DNA of 64,000 nt from Diplonema japonicum (GCA_964019335.1 OZ025741.1:266201-330200); one strand, 5' to 3'; counted from the stretch's first letter, positions 20,591 to 32,633 are shown. Numbers and translations are program-made. Notes: generated by a model not told the origin, from the sequence alone.

Positions 20591-23303
20591 AGTCGAACCA
20601 GAAAACGAACAGAAACCCCCACAGCACGAGCGATAACAGCACCAAAAGTTCCATGTGTTGAAGCATGCGAGTCGTACGGGTGGAACGGAGCTGATCCCGC
20701 AGTGTGTGGCAGACGGGGGCGTGCTGGAGCTCCGTGGTCGAGGTGAGATGGAGGTCCTTACACTCAGTGGAGCAGTACGACACCATAAAGCACACAGTGC
20801 AGTCGATGAAAGGAGAATCGTCAGAGGAGGGGACGTACCGCTTGCGGCAGAAGGCACAGATCGTGTTTTTGGAGTTGGAAACGGTGCCCTCGTGAGAGGA
20901 GCGAATTTCAGCCCACTTCACGCTTTCTGGCACAGGCTCCCTTGTCGACATTTTATGAGCGGCAAGTTCATCTGCGAGAGACTGTGCCAACCTGCGTTTA
21001 GAGGCCTCTCGGGCTAGGTCGAACCGACGCCCGAATTCTTTATTGAACCTTGCGATGTGTGCGGAGTCCGCCTCCCAAGCCTCGACGAGCTGCTCGAAAC
21101 CCGCATTCTCCGTCTGATGGGCCAAGATGTTCGAGCAGAGCGCCGATGCTATCTCGTTATTCTTGCTGTCTCGCAGGACCTCGGTGAAAAAAACATCGTC
21201 TCTCGCCATGAGCCCCGCCGTGGGTGAATCGTACAGGGCAAGCCTCGAAAGAAGCAGCAAAATCGCTCGATTTTCAGACGGGAGCTTGCGTGCTTTCTCG
21301 ATCAGTTTTGGTAGAAAGTCGGGCGTGGCGGCGATGTCAGCCGCGATCGATGGAAGCAGCGCCACATCACACAGAATCTTAACCGCAGACGGGACGTTGA
21401 TAGTGGACCTGCACGAAACACCAGAATCATGGTGGAGCAGAAGCTTCGGCATGTCCACACCAGTGTCAAGCCCGCAACACCTCCAGAATATTGTCAACAA
21501 GTACCTATCGTCTGTGGCCGTGAATCTGGAAAGGCACCCTATCAAAACCCTGTATAAATCCCGTTCTTCGTCAAGCGCAGGTTCCGAGATGATCCTCCAA
21601 GCCGTGTCAAGCATCCACGGGCAAATCTCCGCCACTACTCTGTACATCTCTTTCGATTCCAACACATCGACCACACCGCCTACAACCAAACACCCGATCG
21701 GCACTGTGTAAAGACTGTCCTTTCCCGTTGTGATGTAAGCTTTGACCAAACCGACCAAATGGGGAAGGATCGCCTTGGCGGTGTTATGTTCGATGCTTTG
21801 TCTGTACAGCCCCATGACGCCCATGGCTGATTCGTTGAGAGGGGTTCTTGGTTCGGTTCGAGTTAGAATACCAGCTACGATTGGAAGGAGGGTGGTTGAC
21901 TTTTCCCTGAGGACGTACTCCTTGATGGTTTTATCGTTGGTATCTGCGGAGAGGGTTAGAGCGGTGAGGATCTGTTCGTACGCACCGTCATAACGAGGGC
22001 TCGACGTGAAGCTTCGCAGCAGGTCATCTACTAGAATATCCGTCCATCGCAGTGCGGGTACAGTTGCGTCATGGCACGGGAGCAGTGCAGACATCAACAC
22101 TGCTACGTTACAAGCTAGTTCCGGTGTGTTTATCACGATTTTCTTCCTGGCAAAATCCGGTATTACACCAACTATGGACCCCACCCCGACCAGTTCCTTG
22201 CAGCACATTTCACTGCTTGTTGCAATGTTGCCCAACACACCCGTTAGGTGAACCAACAACCCGACTTGCGATGTTTCGCTTAACAACAACAACCCAATAC
22301 AATGTAAAATCCGGTATTTCGGGTCCAATATCCGCGAAGAAGCGGTTTTCTGTCGTGAAGAAACGGCGAGTAAGGACCACGCTTCGACGGGGGGGGGCTC
22401 CAGACAGAATTTTTCGAGGGCGAGCGACTCCGCGACCGACGGCGCCAACGATGGCGACGAAGAGAGCTCCAACAACAGCAGCACCGCTTCGCGTTTTAGA
22501 ACATGGTGTGCATCTTTTGTACAAAACGCAATGTGGTTAAGACCCTTCAAGACCTCATCTAGCATTCCATCATCAAGAATAGGCATCGGCCGTTCATAGA
22601 ACGGCCGTAAAATCCCGCAAAACCAGTTTGAGAGGATACGTATCGCTAAGTGAACGTCCTCAACAGCGGTTTCCTGAAAGGTCCCGGTAAATTTTTGATG
22701 CGCTGCGAGCATTAAACCCAACACGCGTAGATCGGGTTGTTTGATGAGGGAGTGCGCGCCGAGAGAATTTGAAAAATGCCAGTATTTTCTCAGCACTGCG
22801 TTTCTCTCGTGAATGTCGGCCAGGGAAAGACGTGTTGCGAGATTGACCTCCGGGATGTTGTATGGAGCTCGTGGGACTGCTGAGCGTTTCCTTGCGGAAA
22901 GTACTGTCAACGATAAAATCTTGCACGCATCTGACATTAGCTGCGTTCGTCGAATCGAACAGTTTCTGAGCAGAGCCTCCATATCAATGGTCTCTCCACC
23001 GGTTTTTAAAACCTCTTGAACCACAAATTCGCTGACATTATCTATGACGAAATGGTACAGAATTCTGATGATTCCATCTACTGTTCTGTCGCTGCTGCTC
23101 TCCGACCAGTTGTCACCGCAGACCCCAGGTACCATCTCCCTCTCTTTCAAGATGTTCATCAGGTGTGACATTGCGTCTTGATCGAGCTCTGCGGGGTGCG
23201 CCACGGAGCTGCATTTCTTCTTGATTAGATTCACGAGATCCTCAACGCCCTTTACTTTCTTTTTTCTGTCCTGGGATTTTATCAAAGTGAGGCAGGGGTC
23301 CAT
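20589..23303 (-). CDS. Helical-repeat protein with MYND zinc finger and tail anchor
   Basis: Encodes 904 residues in one exon. The first about 780 residues are alpha-helical and leucine-rich, probably ARM/HEAT-like, without a motif I can assign to a named family. Near residue 814 a MYND-type zinc finger starts: CAFC, then CTVC, YCSTEC, and a closing His/Cys pair (HAPVC). MYND fingers bind proline-containing peptides in partner proteins. The last about 24 residues form a single hydrophobic helix (MELLVLLSLVLWGFLFVFW) followed by only one charged residue, which is the layout of a tail-anchored protein with the bulk facing the cytosol. The start is set at 23303, since the upstream in-frame extension is low-complexity Lys/Glu. 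Function unknown; the finger and the tail anchor are visible. Confidence 0.82.
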
Positions 23304-23928
23304 TCTCTCTCTTTTTTTTTTTTTTTTTTCTCCCTCTCCCCCCCTTTTTTTTTCTTTCGGAATTTTGTATGGTAATGAGGAAAGAAAAAAAAAAAAAAGC
23401 ACAGTGGTTGTGATATAGTCGAATAAAAGGTATAGGGAGAGGGGACAGTGCTCCTGGTTTAACTGTGGGTTTTTTTTTTGAAGTTGATTATTATTAACAT
23501 TCTCCCCCCCCCTTTTTTTCTCCTATTCTTCTTCTTTTTTTTTGAAAAAATTATTTTGGGGAGAAAAAAACTATCCTGGCACTTTTTTTTTTTTTTTTTT
23601 TTCTCGCGCTAAGCGGATTTTTAAAAAAAGAATTATGACCCGAAAAAAGCGTTGTTAAGTCTTGAAAGAAAACCCTGCTCATAAACTATCAACTAACTGC
23701 GCCAAAAACCCTCTCCCTGAACTCACGTTGCTTTTTCTTTTTTTTTTTTTTTAGAGAAAAAAAAAAAAAAACACAGCTTAAGAAAAATTAGGAAAACCAA
23801 AAAAAAAAAAAGAAAAGACCTCCCCCCTCCTTTTCCATCCCGGGTAATTGGAAAAGAAGTATGTAACAAAAAAAAAAAAGAAGAAAAAAAAAAAAAAAAA
23901 AAAAAAACCTCCCAAACAAATCTTTTTT
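23304..23928. other. Homopolymer spacer
   Basis: Runs of A, T and G/C between the MYND gene and the Nudix gene. No reading frame or fold beyond homopolymers. Confidence 0.7.
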
Positions 23929-24074
23929 TTAAGTCAATGAATAGCTGGAGACCCCAGTACTCGACAAAAAGATCCGGGAACAAAGCGAGCCGCGGTCGGC
24001 CGCGGGTATCAGAGCAGTTGGTGCCCTCCACTCCCACGAGATGTATTGGGTGCCGACGGAAGGGGTTTGGGGAA

Positions 24075-24107
<33 letters not shown>

Positions 24108-25417
24108 CCCTCCACATACAACGGGAACTTGTTCGGGGTCCACCAACACAGCCTCGTACTCCTCCATTTCCAGAACATAGGTCTGCCTGACCGTTCGCCC
24201 CCTTCCGATGAATTTTACCGGTTTGACATCCACGCCCAGTTTCTCGATCCCACGCTTCCTGACCGCGTCTTCGTGAGACTCGGTCTCATGAACATACCCC
24301 GCAGGCAGGCCGATAATACCTGGGAGGGACGAGTCATCACCCGGCCGTGTCACCGTCAACACCATGTTTTGATCCTGGTGTTTTTTTTTTTTTTCTTTTT
24401 TATTTCACTCTTCAGAAATTACTTCACGCACTGGGGGGCCCATTACTTCACGCTAAATCTCATTACTTCACGGTGAAATAATGGCCTGTTTTCCGTGAAG
24501 TAATAGGGGGTTTCCGTTAAATAATATGCCTCGGTAGGCCAATTTTTGCCTCGGCCCCAGGTTCAGCTCAATTGGCCAACTTTTGCCTCGGCTCAGTTCC
24601 AAGTTGGACTACTTTTTCCTCCCAATTTGCCCACTTTTGGCTAGGCCTTGTTCCCAGTTTCTGGGGGTAACTCTTCTGTGGGTAAGGGTAACTTAGTCAG
24701 CTTACCCAAGCTCCCCAAAAGACTTCAAAATACCGAAGCAGCAGAAGAAAAGGAGCCAGCGGCCGCGCCAGGTATGGGAAGGCCTGATTAGAGATGGTGA
24801 CAGTGGCAATGCCAGCGACAGCGGCAGCTCTTAGTCAACAAAAGGAGGAAAAACAACTTGTATTGTAACCTTTGTAACCCCTCTCTTGTTGTACCCCTTG
24901 TCACCCTGTTGTGCCCCTCGTGGTGAAGTAATTTCAGAGTGTCGTGAAATAAAACCACTTACCTACCGCCAAGTAATGCTTTACCGACCTCGAGGTAACG
25001 GTAAAGTCATTACTTGTTGGCAGTAAATAGCTATTATTTCACTCTTCCTCATTTTCTTCACTCACTAGGGGCCTCATTATTTAACGCGAAATGGCCATTA
25101 TTTAACGCAGGGCCCTCGTGCAAAAAATTCGGGAACTCGAGTTAAATAATGACTCATTATTTGTTGGCAATAAATAGCTATTTTTTTTTTTTTTTTTTTT
25201 TTTTCCACACCTTCGGGTTTCTGATCGCAAATGCAACTGCGTGCCGAACAGGGAGAACAGTCTGCACACCGGCGCCATTCGAGCACCCGCCTTCCCCTTT
25301 CAACGCGAAAACTAGCATCATGCATACTATTCCGATCGCCACAAAGATCAACCGTGAGCACAACGGTGTCTTGCTGGGAATAGACTGCTGTGTTGCCCCC
25401 CGCAGTAACTGGTGCAT
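23929..25417 (-). CDS. Membrane-anchored Nudix-fold protein with degenerate Nudix box
   Basis: Three exons (25417-25211, 24374-24120, 24075-23929) join in phase to 202 residues. A membrane helix lies near residues 22-40 (LIFVAIGIVCMMLVFAL), so the protein is probably an N-terminally anchored, type II-like membrane protein. The first core strand of the fold (HAVAFAIRNPK) ends exon 1 and the next (DQNMVLTVTRPG) begins exon 2, which supports the join. The Nudix box can be aligned as G-x5-E-x7, but the catalytic REUXEEXGU reads KRGIEKLGV. Arg and both the first and third acidic positions are changed, so normal nucleoside-diphosphate hydrolysis is doubtful. Intron 1 is 836 nt because it carries a 781-bp mobile element; without it, it would be close to the usual 50 nt. 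Intron 2 is 44 nt and almost all A. Confidence 0.7.
24401..25181. mobile_element. Element with split direct repeats inside a Nudix-gene intron
   Basis: Two repeat types alternate as A-core-B-A-B. Repeat A (24401-24475 and 25035-25108) begins TATTTCACTCTTC. Repeat B (25007-25034 and 25154-25181) is 28 bp ending TAAATAGCTAT, with two mismatches between copies. B and A abut at 25034/25035. This is the order of split direct repeats in PAT/Ngaro-type tyrosine-recombinase retroelements; two nested or tandem non-autonomous insertions would also explain it. Several TTCACGC/GTGAAATAA palindromes relate it to the elements at 36 and 41 kb. The core (about 24720-24832, plus strand) has a short relic frame ending DSGNASDSGSS. 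No polymerase or recombinase domain is left. Confidence 0.6.
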
Positions 25418-25529
25418 TTTCTTTTTAATTTTTTTTTCCCCCCTCCCCACCCCCCACACCGTGTCTGGATTGTGTTGTGGGGGGGTTGCGGGGGAAAAAG
25501 AAAAAAAAGAAGAAGAAAAAAAAATACAT

Positions 25530-25997
25530 TCAATACGCAATTTTTTGAAGAGATCTTTCAGTCTGGTTGATCTCCTTCCGTAGTCTGGCCGTTGTTCTTT
25601 GTCTTGTGAGTGCTTCTTCTGTGAGCTGTCGCTGTAGGAAGGCGTTCTCCGCGATCAGTAAATCTAAAGTGTCGTTGAGGTCTTCTGCAAGGTCTGTGGT
25701 GTGCTGGCATTGTGTGCAGCCTGCCTTGTCTTTCATAAGAGTGATGGTGTCTCGCATTTCTAGGTTGTCTGCCTCTAGCTGTCTCATTGTTTTGTGTTGA
25801 ATGGCGTTGCCTGTTGGGGATACCAGTTCGTAGCCCAGGTTGTGCTTGTCGCACCTCTTCAAGGCCTCCACCACAGCATCATACTCCTTGTCCATCCCCC
25901 ATGCTGCTCCCCAGGCTGCGCCCCCGTTGCTATCCTTTGCTACCGCAAAGGCTTTGTAGTTTTCTTTTGTCAAAAAGTCGTCGTAACTCTCTTCCAT
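25530..25997 (-). CDS. Small protein with DUF4189-like motif and coiled coil
   Basis: Encodes 155 residues. Residues about 14-50 read KAFAVAKDSNGGAAWGAAWG followed by a helix ending ALKRC. This resembles the Gly-Ala-Trp-Gly plus Ala/Leu/Cys pattern of DUF4189-type domains, but the match is by eye only. The remainder is predicted coiled coil with one CTQC pair near residue 94. An upstream in-frame GTG gives ten more residues, but the ATG at 25997 is the credible eukaryotic start. No signal peptide or membrane segment. Function unknown. Confidence 0.65.
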   Translation of the reverse strand: MEESYDDFLTKENYKAFAVAKDSNGGAAWGAAWGMDKEYDAVVEALKRCDKHNLGYELVSPTGNAIQHKTMRQLEADNLEMRDTITLMKDKAGCTQCQHTTDLAEDLNDTLDLLIAENAFLQRQLTEEALTRQRTTARLRKEINQTERSLQKIAY

Positions 25998-26321
25998 GTT
26001 AACATCTGTCTGGTACACTGCTGGCACGCGTGTAAGAAAAATAACAAAAAAAAAAAAAGAAAAGTGAGGGGAAACTTTTTCTGGGAGGGGGGGAAAGAAG
26101 AAGAAAAATATTTAAAAAAAAAAAAAACAGGGAGAGGGAACACTTTTTTTTTTTTTTTTTAAAAAGCTCTTCTTCTTGATCAAAAAAAAATACCAGGAGA
26201 AAAAAAAAAAAAAAAAAAACCCGAATCATACCCAAAAAAAAAAAAAAAAAAAAAAAAAAAAACACTTTCCCGGGAGTAGGAGGGGGGGGACAAAAGGGGG
26301 GGGGATAAATAAAAAAAAATC

Positions 26322-26853
26322 CTAAAGCCCTGCGAAGGAAGTGTCCTTCTTGGGTGCGGGAAGCCCGGTACCATAGTTGCTGGTAAGGCCGAACCCGGGG
26401 CGAGCACCGTCGACAGAGGCGTTGGGCTGTTTTGTTTTGAATATGGAAGGAAAAAAAAAGGGGGGGAAATACCTTAGGGATGAAGGGGTACACGGCACCG
26501 AACAGGACACCCACGGTGACGACGGTCCACGACTTGCGCTTGTTCATCATGGCAGAGAACTGCTGGGTGGTGATGTCCCACGGCCTACGGGTGGACCTCT
26601 GGTACAGAGATGCGGGGGGGAGGGGCTTGGGCACCTTCGCCTCTGCCGAGGGCATCCTGACGGGGTACGACGCGTAGTCCCCGAGAGTGTTAGTGTACAA
26701 CTTCAGGTTAGGGTTGGGCATCTCAATACCGAGGGGCTCCTGGGTGGTTTTCCCGTCTGCTGCAATGTGCGACGTAATGGACACGGGCCCCACAGTCTTG
26801 TTGGGCATCATGAAGGTGAGGTCAGGGTGGTGAACGCATTGGGTACCGGACAT
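26322..26853 (-). CDS. Small single-pass membrane protein
   Basis: Two exons (26853-26473 and 26426-26322) join in phase to 161 residues; the intron is 46 nt with a GTATTTC donor and an AAACAG acceptor. The protein has a hydrophilic Pro-rich N-terminal part, one hydrophobic segment near residues 108-124 (SWTVVTVGVLFGAVYPF) and a short Gly/Pro-rich tail ending TSFAGL. C/G-ending codons dominate, as in the transporter gene, which suggests abundant expression. Size and layout resemble accessory subunits of organellar respiratory complexes, but no family is recognised, so that remains a guess. Confidence 0.7.
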
Positions 26854-26911
26854 TTTATTATTTCTTTTTTTTGCCTCTTTTTTTTTTTTAGAATAGATAT
26901 CACCTGTGGTG

Positions 26912-26942
<31 letters not shown>

Positions 26943-29479
26943 AGTTTTTGGAGAAAAAAAAAGGGGGGGGAAACAATAGAAATATGACGGGGAATAGATG
27001 GTTGAAGGGAGTGGTCGAAAGAGAGAGGAAATAAAGGGAGTGGGGGGGAGAGACTACGCGCCACATCGATTTTTTTTTAAATTATCGGGCTTTAAAAAAA
27101 AAAAAAAAAAGTGTAAAAAAAGAGGGGGAGGGGAAAAAACATGAGGGAAGGAGAAGGGAGTGTGTGCATGTGGGGAGGGAAGAAAGTGGCCTTCGGGGGT
27201 GCATGCTCCCCCAAACCTTGTTTTACTTTTTGTTTGTTTTTGTTTTCCCTAGAGGACAGGATGTAGGAAGGGAGGAAAGTACCGATGAAGCAAATGAGTA
27301 AAAGAGGGGAGAGAGAGGGAATAATAAAAAAAAGGAGAGAAGGGGAGCAAGCAGAGGGAAGAACTGGGTGAGTAAAAATTTATAAAATAAAAAAAATAAA
27401 AAACAGAAAAAAGAAAAAAGAGCGCAAAGAGGAAAACGGGGGGTAACCTAGCAGTTCTATTTTAAGCTACTATAAAATCTCTTAATTCTTACTCCCAGGG
27501 GGGAAAAGGGGGGGGCATTTTTTTTTTTTTTACCGGGACTAAGTTCAGAGATTTTACAGTAAGTACTGCGCTGTACTGGGTACAGTGGTATTGTATTTTT
27601 TTTTTGTTTTTTTTTTTTTTTTTTTTTTTTTCTTTTTTAAACTTTTTGGAGCAAAGAAAACAAAGAAAAGATTCTTTATTTTCTAGTGGGGTATTCCTTT
27701 TTTTTTCTTTTTTTTTCTTTTTCTTAGGGATTTTCTCCCTCTTTTCTCTCCTTTTTCAAATAGTCATATAGGGATGGGGTAGGGGGGGGATAACAGTTAA
27801 CTTGTTTCTAGTAAGATCAGAGTTTTCTTTTTTTTCTTTTCTCTTTTTTTCCTCACAAACATTTATCGTTCGCTTTTTTTTTTTTTTTTTTTTTTTTTTT
27901 CTTCCTTTTCTTTGCCTCCCTTTCTTTTTTTTTTTCTTTCTTGTCCCCGGCTGCTGCAAAATATATATTTTTTTTTATTTCTAAAGAAAACACGTCACAA
28001 AGGAAAGGAATCAGCAAAACCGGAAGGGGGGGAAGAAAAAAAAAATAGCAAACGTCCAGGGAATACAGAAAAGGGCGGGCGGGTAGTGGGAGTGAGAAAC
28101 GAATGAAGAGAAAAAAAAAAGAAAATTGGAAAAAAAAAGAGAAAAAAAAAAAAAACTGGAAAAAATCTAACTGCTACATTCTTTTGAAGAATAGGGTACG
28201 GGGAGAAGGGGATAAAAAAAAAAAAAAAAAAAAAAAGTAGGCATTTAGCATTTGTATGAGCACACGGAACAAATCCTGAGACAGGTACTGCATGCCACCA
28301 ATACTCTTGTTCTTTTTTCTTTTTTTTTTTTTTTTTGTTCTTACAAGAAACTGAGTAGTACTTGTTAAATACAAAAAAAAAAAAAAAAAAATCAAAAAAG
28401 GAATTAGGTGAAGAGGCAGAAGAGAACACGTTTCATATGCTCCTCCTGCTGCAACGGGAGCCTGCCAAAGGCCCCGATAAATAGAAGCGGGGGGGTTTTG
28501 ATCACTATGACGGGGGGGGGGGGGGGGGGTTATTGGAGGGAAAGCCCCTTCCGATCGGGTATCGCACATTTAAAAAGAAGGAGGGGAAAAAAAAAAGAAG
28601 GAAAAAAAAAAGGAGGGGATAAACATCTCTATCGAGGGTTTCTCTCACTGCCATTACGACCAGTAGAAAAAAAGAATGACTGCCTACGGGAGGAATCGAC
28701 TTCTTCTTCTCCTTCAGAGACAGCTCTGGGGACAAGCGGCAGCCTCAAGGATCAGTTTTTTTGTTTTTCTTTTTTTTTTCTTTTTTTTTCCCCCCTTCAA
28801 CCCAATATTGCATTTTTCGAATTAGAAAGAAAAATGGAAGAGAAAAAGAACTGGAGCACAATAGGTTGAACTGTAAAAATAAAATAAAAAAGAGAGAAAG
28901 AAGGGGGGGGGGGGGGGGAGAACAACTCTTTTTTTTTTTTTTTTTTTTTTTATAAGTTCACTTTCGCAGTTAAACAAGAGGGAACAAGGGAGAAATAAAG
29001 AAAACAGGCAGGGAAGGGAAGGGGTGTGGGGTATGATGGATAGGTGCCCTCCATACTTGGCTAAGCTATTAGCAGGGAAAACAAAGAGGGGGGGGGGGGG
29101 GGGAGAAGAATGTAAGGAGGGGGACTATCCCCCACCCGCTTTCTTCCCTTATTATTATTTTTTTTTCTTGCCTTTCCTTCCGCATTTAGGGCATAGTTGT
29201 GCACTGGTAAAAGACAATAGAGAGAAAAAGATTTTTTAAAATAAAGAAAAAAAAAATGCCTTTCTGTTTCACCAAGCTACCCTTTCTCCCCCCCCCCCCC
29301 CCCCCCCTCTCTCTCTCTTTCAAAAAGAAAAAAAAATGTTAAGAAGAGGTAAGGTGCTTCTACCCCGCCTCGCTATCTGACAAAGACATTGCCACATCAT
29401 AAGAAATGGAATGAATTAGGGGAAAAATTCGAGAGACAGACAAGGGGCGACGGGGGAATAAAGGTGAAGAGAAGCCAGG

Positions 29480-29524
<45 letters not shown>

Positions 29525-30015
29525 CCATCTCCTTTTTAAATGTTTTAAGTAAAATAAGTATTGTGTAAGTGAGGGGTTTTTAAAGAAAATTCGATAAGGT
29601 TTTAGTGCGCAGGGTGTGCTCACTTGTAAGGAAAAAAAAAGGGGGGGGCAAAGTCTTAATAAAGAGGAATGTAGAACCCATCAATTTCATTGGATGCTCC
29701 TCATGTATGTTTTGTTTTTCTGTTTTCCCTTTTCTCTCTTCAGAGTTCCAGGGGGGATGGGGATTAAAAAAAAAAAAAAAAAAAGGAAAAAAAACATAGT
29801 GATTGGGTTTTAAAAAATAAAGGGGAAAGGATAAAGAGAGAGAGAGAGAGAGCTGGGTAAAAGGCTAAAAGAAATTAAAAAAGAAGATGGGGGTGTGTTC
29901 CTCGTCAGGAGTTCATGCACCTTCCCTTTCTCTTTTTTTTTCATTCCATCTTTACCCCTTTCCCACACTATCTCCCAATAACGGTGCCGTCAAGCCTAAG
30001 AAAGCAAAAAGGGGG

Positions 30016-30046
<31 letters not shown>

Positions 30047-30278
30047 GAACCTTCCGACCTTCTCTTAGAGTTTCTTCTTCTCTTATTCTTTCTCGTTTTT
30101 TCGAGAAGGGGGATTTGGGGGCATTTTTTTTTTTTGTAGTTTTTCTTTTTTTAAAAAAAAAAATTCAAATTCCTCCATTTTTTTCTTACGCTTGTTTTTT
30201 TTTGGGGGGGGGAGAGGCTTTTTTTTTTGTATCACACACAAACTTCCCAACGGGAGGGGAGGGGGGAGAGCTAACTCT
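26854..30278. other. 3.4-kb low-complexity gene desert
   Basis: The longest gene-free stretch: A, T, G and C runs and GA repeats with short mixed islands (near 28240-28310, 28420-28500 and 28640-28760). Every open frame is driven by homopolymers and none shows a domain. No tRNA-like fold or transposon end was found. Confidence 0.65.
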
Positions 30279-32229
30279 TCACGCCTGTGTAAATTGATCA
30301 AACTGGTAATGCTGCTGCTGCTGATGATGATGATGCACAGGGGGCACTCGGGGCATGGTGGTCATCGGTGCCATTTTCTGGTGGAAAGCAGGAGCCTGTA
30401 CCATATTCTGTTGTGGGAACGGGACATTAGGGCTCCCCAGGAACTGATGCCCAGTGTGGTATAACTGAGTAAACTGAGGGGCCGCCTGGAAAGTGTTAGG
30501 CATCGATGCTGGCGTCGACGTCGCACTAGTAGAAGAGTCGTAACCCAAGGGGAGACCACTAGCAGGGAAAGTACCAAAGGCTCGGAGGTCAGGGCTCTGA
30601 TCGAAACAACCATGGTTTGGGGAGTACAAAGAGGCCTGTGACTGTGGGGAGTAAGTGGTATCACTGGATGCAATTGTCTCCGCGCCGCGAACCTTCCTCT
30701 GGTTCTTGGTGTTCATCTTCTTGTTTGCGTTCCCCTTCTTGTCCTTGTCAGCCTGCTTCTGCTTCCACTCCTCAAGTTCGGCGGGTGTCACCTGGTCCGA
30801 TAGCTTCACTGTGCTGTCCTGCAACACAATGAACCTGTCAGGCCTCTTCTTAAGCAGTGCCCTCACAGCGTGGTTCGATGAAGCCACAGCACAGAATTTT
30901 TCACCCGTCACCTCCTTGAACTTCGCCATGAGCAACTTCATCTGGATAGGCCTCTGCCTGATAACCGCTTCCACTTCCTCCAACACACAGTGCACCAACC
31001 CTGCCTTCCACGTTGCCGTCTGCTGGTCCCTGTTCTTGAGGCACTCTTTCGGCCTCCCGGTCTTCACATCGAACATGTCTGAGTAGTGCAGCCTCCCTTC
31101 GTGCGTGTTGCAGTGTGTCAGGTTGTTTCCGGCGATTTCTTCTTCCGAGTAGTAGAAGATGTGGAAGTTGGAGTGCGCCTTGATGAAGTTGTGGAAGGAT
31201 CCGCTGTAGTTCTTCTTTATAACACGCTCATTGATTTCGGGGAGGGTTTCCTTGATATGGTCCTGCACCTTCACAACAGGCATCGACCCCACGTGCAGGT
31301 TGAGCAAGGGGTTCAGCAGGTGGCTTCCGATCTCCCCCAGAAGACGGCGTTCCTCGGGCGACACAACAGGCGTCTCCGCCTGCTGGAACTGCTGTTGAGG
31401 GGGTTGCGCCTGAACTTGTTGCTGGGTTTGTACCAGAGTCTGAGCCAGAGTTTGAGCCGGAGCCTGAACTTGGGCTTGTACCTGGACTTGAGCCTGAGTC
31501 TGCATCTGCGCTTGCTGTGCAACAGCCGCCTGTGCATGCTGCTGCATCTGCACCTGGTCTGCAACTTGCTGCAGGTGCAAGCTGCCGTTGTATACTTGCT
31601 GATGCATCCGGTGGATCCTGTGCTGCTGCTCGGCGAGGCATGGCTGCTGTTGTGCCATCTGTTCCATCTGCTGCCTCAGCAGCATCTCCTGCTGCTGCTG
31701 GTGCTTGTACTGCTGGCCACGAAGGTAACCGCTCTGCTTTTTTATTCTTATTTTTGTAAAAATCTTTTTGAAATACCTGGATAGCCTGAGGGCTGAGACT
31801 AGCGCTAAGAAGGTCAAACAAGTTGGTTTCCTGAGGCTGCATCATATCCTGAAGCTGGAGAGTGTCGGTGCTAGCAGCGGGGAACTCCCCACTTGCTAGG
31901 TTGTAGGTGTACACATCTTCCTCAAGTGGCGAGTAAGATGCGGCTGTGGGGAATGCCATCCTTAGTCCGCACTGGTGGCGGGACGTAGTGGCAGTCTGCA
32001 TGGCCTGCGGCGTCATCAGGACATGATGGCTAGGGGTTGGAACGCTGCGCGCCGGGCTAGGAAGCCCCCTCGGTGAGAAGGTGCTGAACTGGGCCAAGAC
32101 ACCAGACACGTCAACAGTAGGTGCACCAGGCCTCTGCAACTTCCTCTTCCTCGGTTCGCTTGAACTGCTTCTCTTCTTCGCCTCGCTGCTCACGCTGTTC
32201 GAGGAATCGTTTGAAAACCTACGGCCCAT
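30279..32229 (-). CDS. Q-rich protein with two winged-helix (LOTUS-like) repeats
   Basis: Two exons (32229-31777, 31733-30279; 43-nt intron) give 635 residues. The N-terminus is basic (MGRRFSNDSSN, then KKRSSSSEPRKRK, a possible nuclear signal). Residues about 155-290 are extremely glutamine-rich, including alternating QA/QV repeats. Two similar globular segments follow: one from LLGEIGSHLLNPLL to IKAHSNFHIFYYSE, and one from EEVEAVIRQRP through KFKEVTGEKF to KKRPDRFIVLQDSTVKL. Their helix-helix-strand pattern ending in a 'pdrF.v' strand resembles OST-HTH/LOTUS domains, which bind RNA or RNA helicases. The tail is low-complexity Pro/Gln/His. A role in post-transcriptional control would fit an organism with polycistronic transcription, but this is inference. 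Confidence 0.75.
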
Positions 32230-32399
32230 TTTTTTAATTTTTTTTTTTTTGAGTTTCGGGTGAAAAAAAAGAGAGAGGAAAAGAAAACGACCGTGTGTAA
32301 AATCCTGTTTAAATGAGTCCGGATGGAAATGGAGCAGGGAAAAAAAAAAAGCCGGATAAACATAACTAATAATACTGTGTAATGAAGAAAGGAGGTGGG

Positions 32400-32633
32400 C
32401 TACATGGGAACGAGCCCGATACCTCCCGAAGCGTGTGTTTCTTGTAGTCCGAAGTCGGCTGTGGTGGTACTACGTGAGTGCATCGAGACTTTAAAGCGCT
32501 GTTTGGACCCAGGCACCGAGGGCGGTGCGTCGTCTGGAGTTGCCAGGCGTACATGCTTGTGTAGAGCAGGGAGTCCACTGGAGTCTTCTTGTTTGAGATC
32601 TTTCATGAGCAGCGCTTCAAAATCTAGCTTCAT
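32400..32633 (-). CDS. Small hypothetical protein
   Basis: A 77-residue frame between two larger co-directional genes. It has balanced composition (no homopolymer), an A/T-rich leader and an ATG immediately downstream of AAAAT. Residues 1-20 (MKLDFEALLMKDLKQED) look helical; the rest is Ser/Thr/Pro-rich. There is no signal peptide, membrane segment or known domain. It is kept because it is the only unbiased sequence in this interval and shares the strand of its neighbours; chance occurrence is possible. Confidence 0.5.
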   Translation of the reverse strand: MKLDFEALLMKDLKQEDSSGLPALHKHVRLATPDDAPPSVPGSKQRFKVSMHSRSTTTADFGLQETHASGGIGLVPM

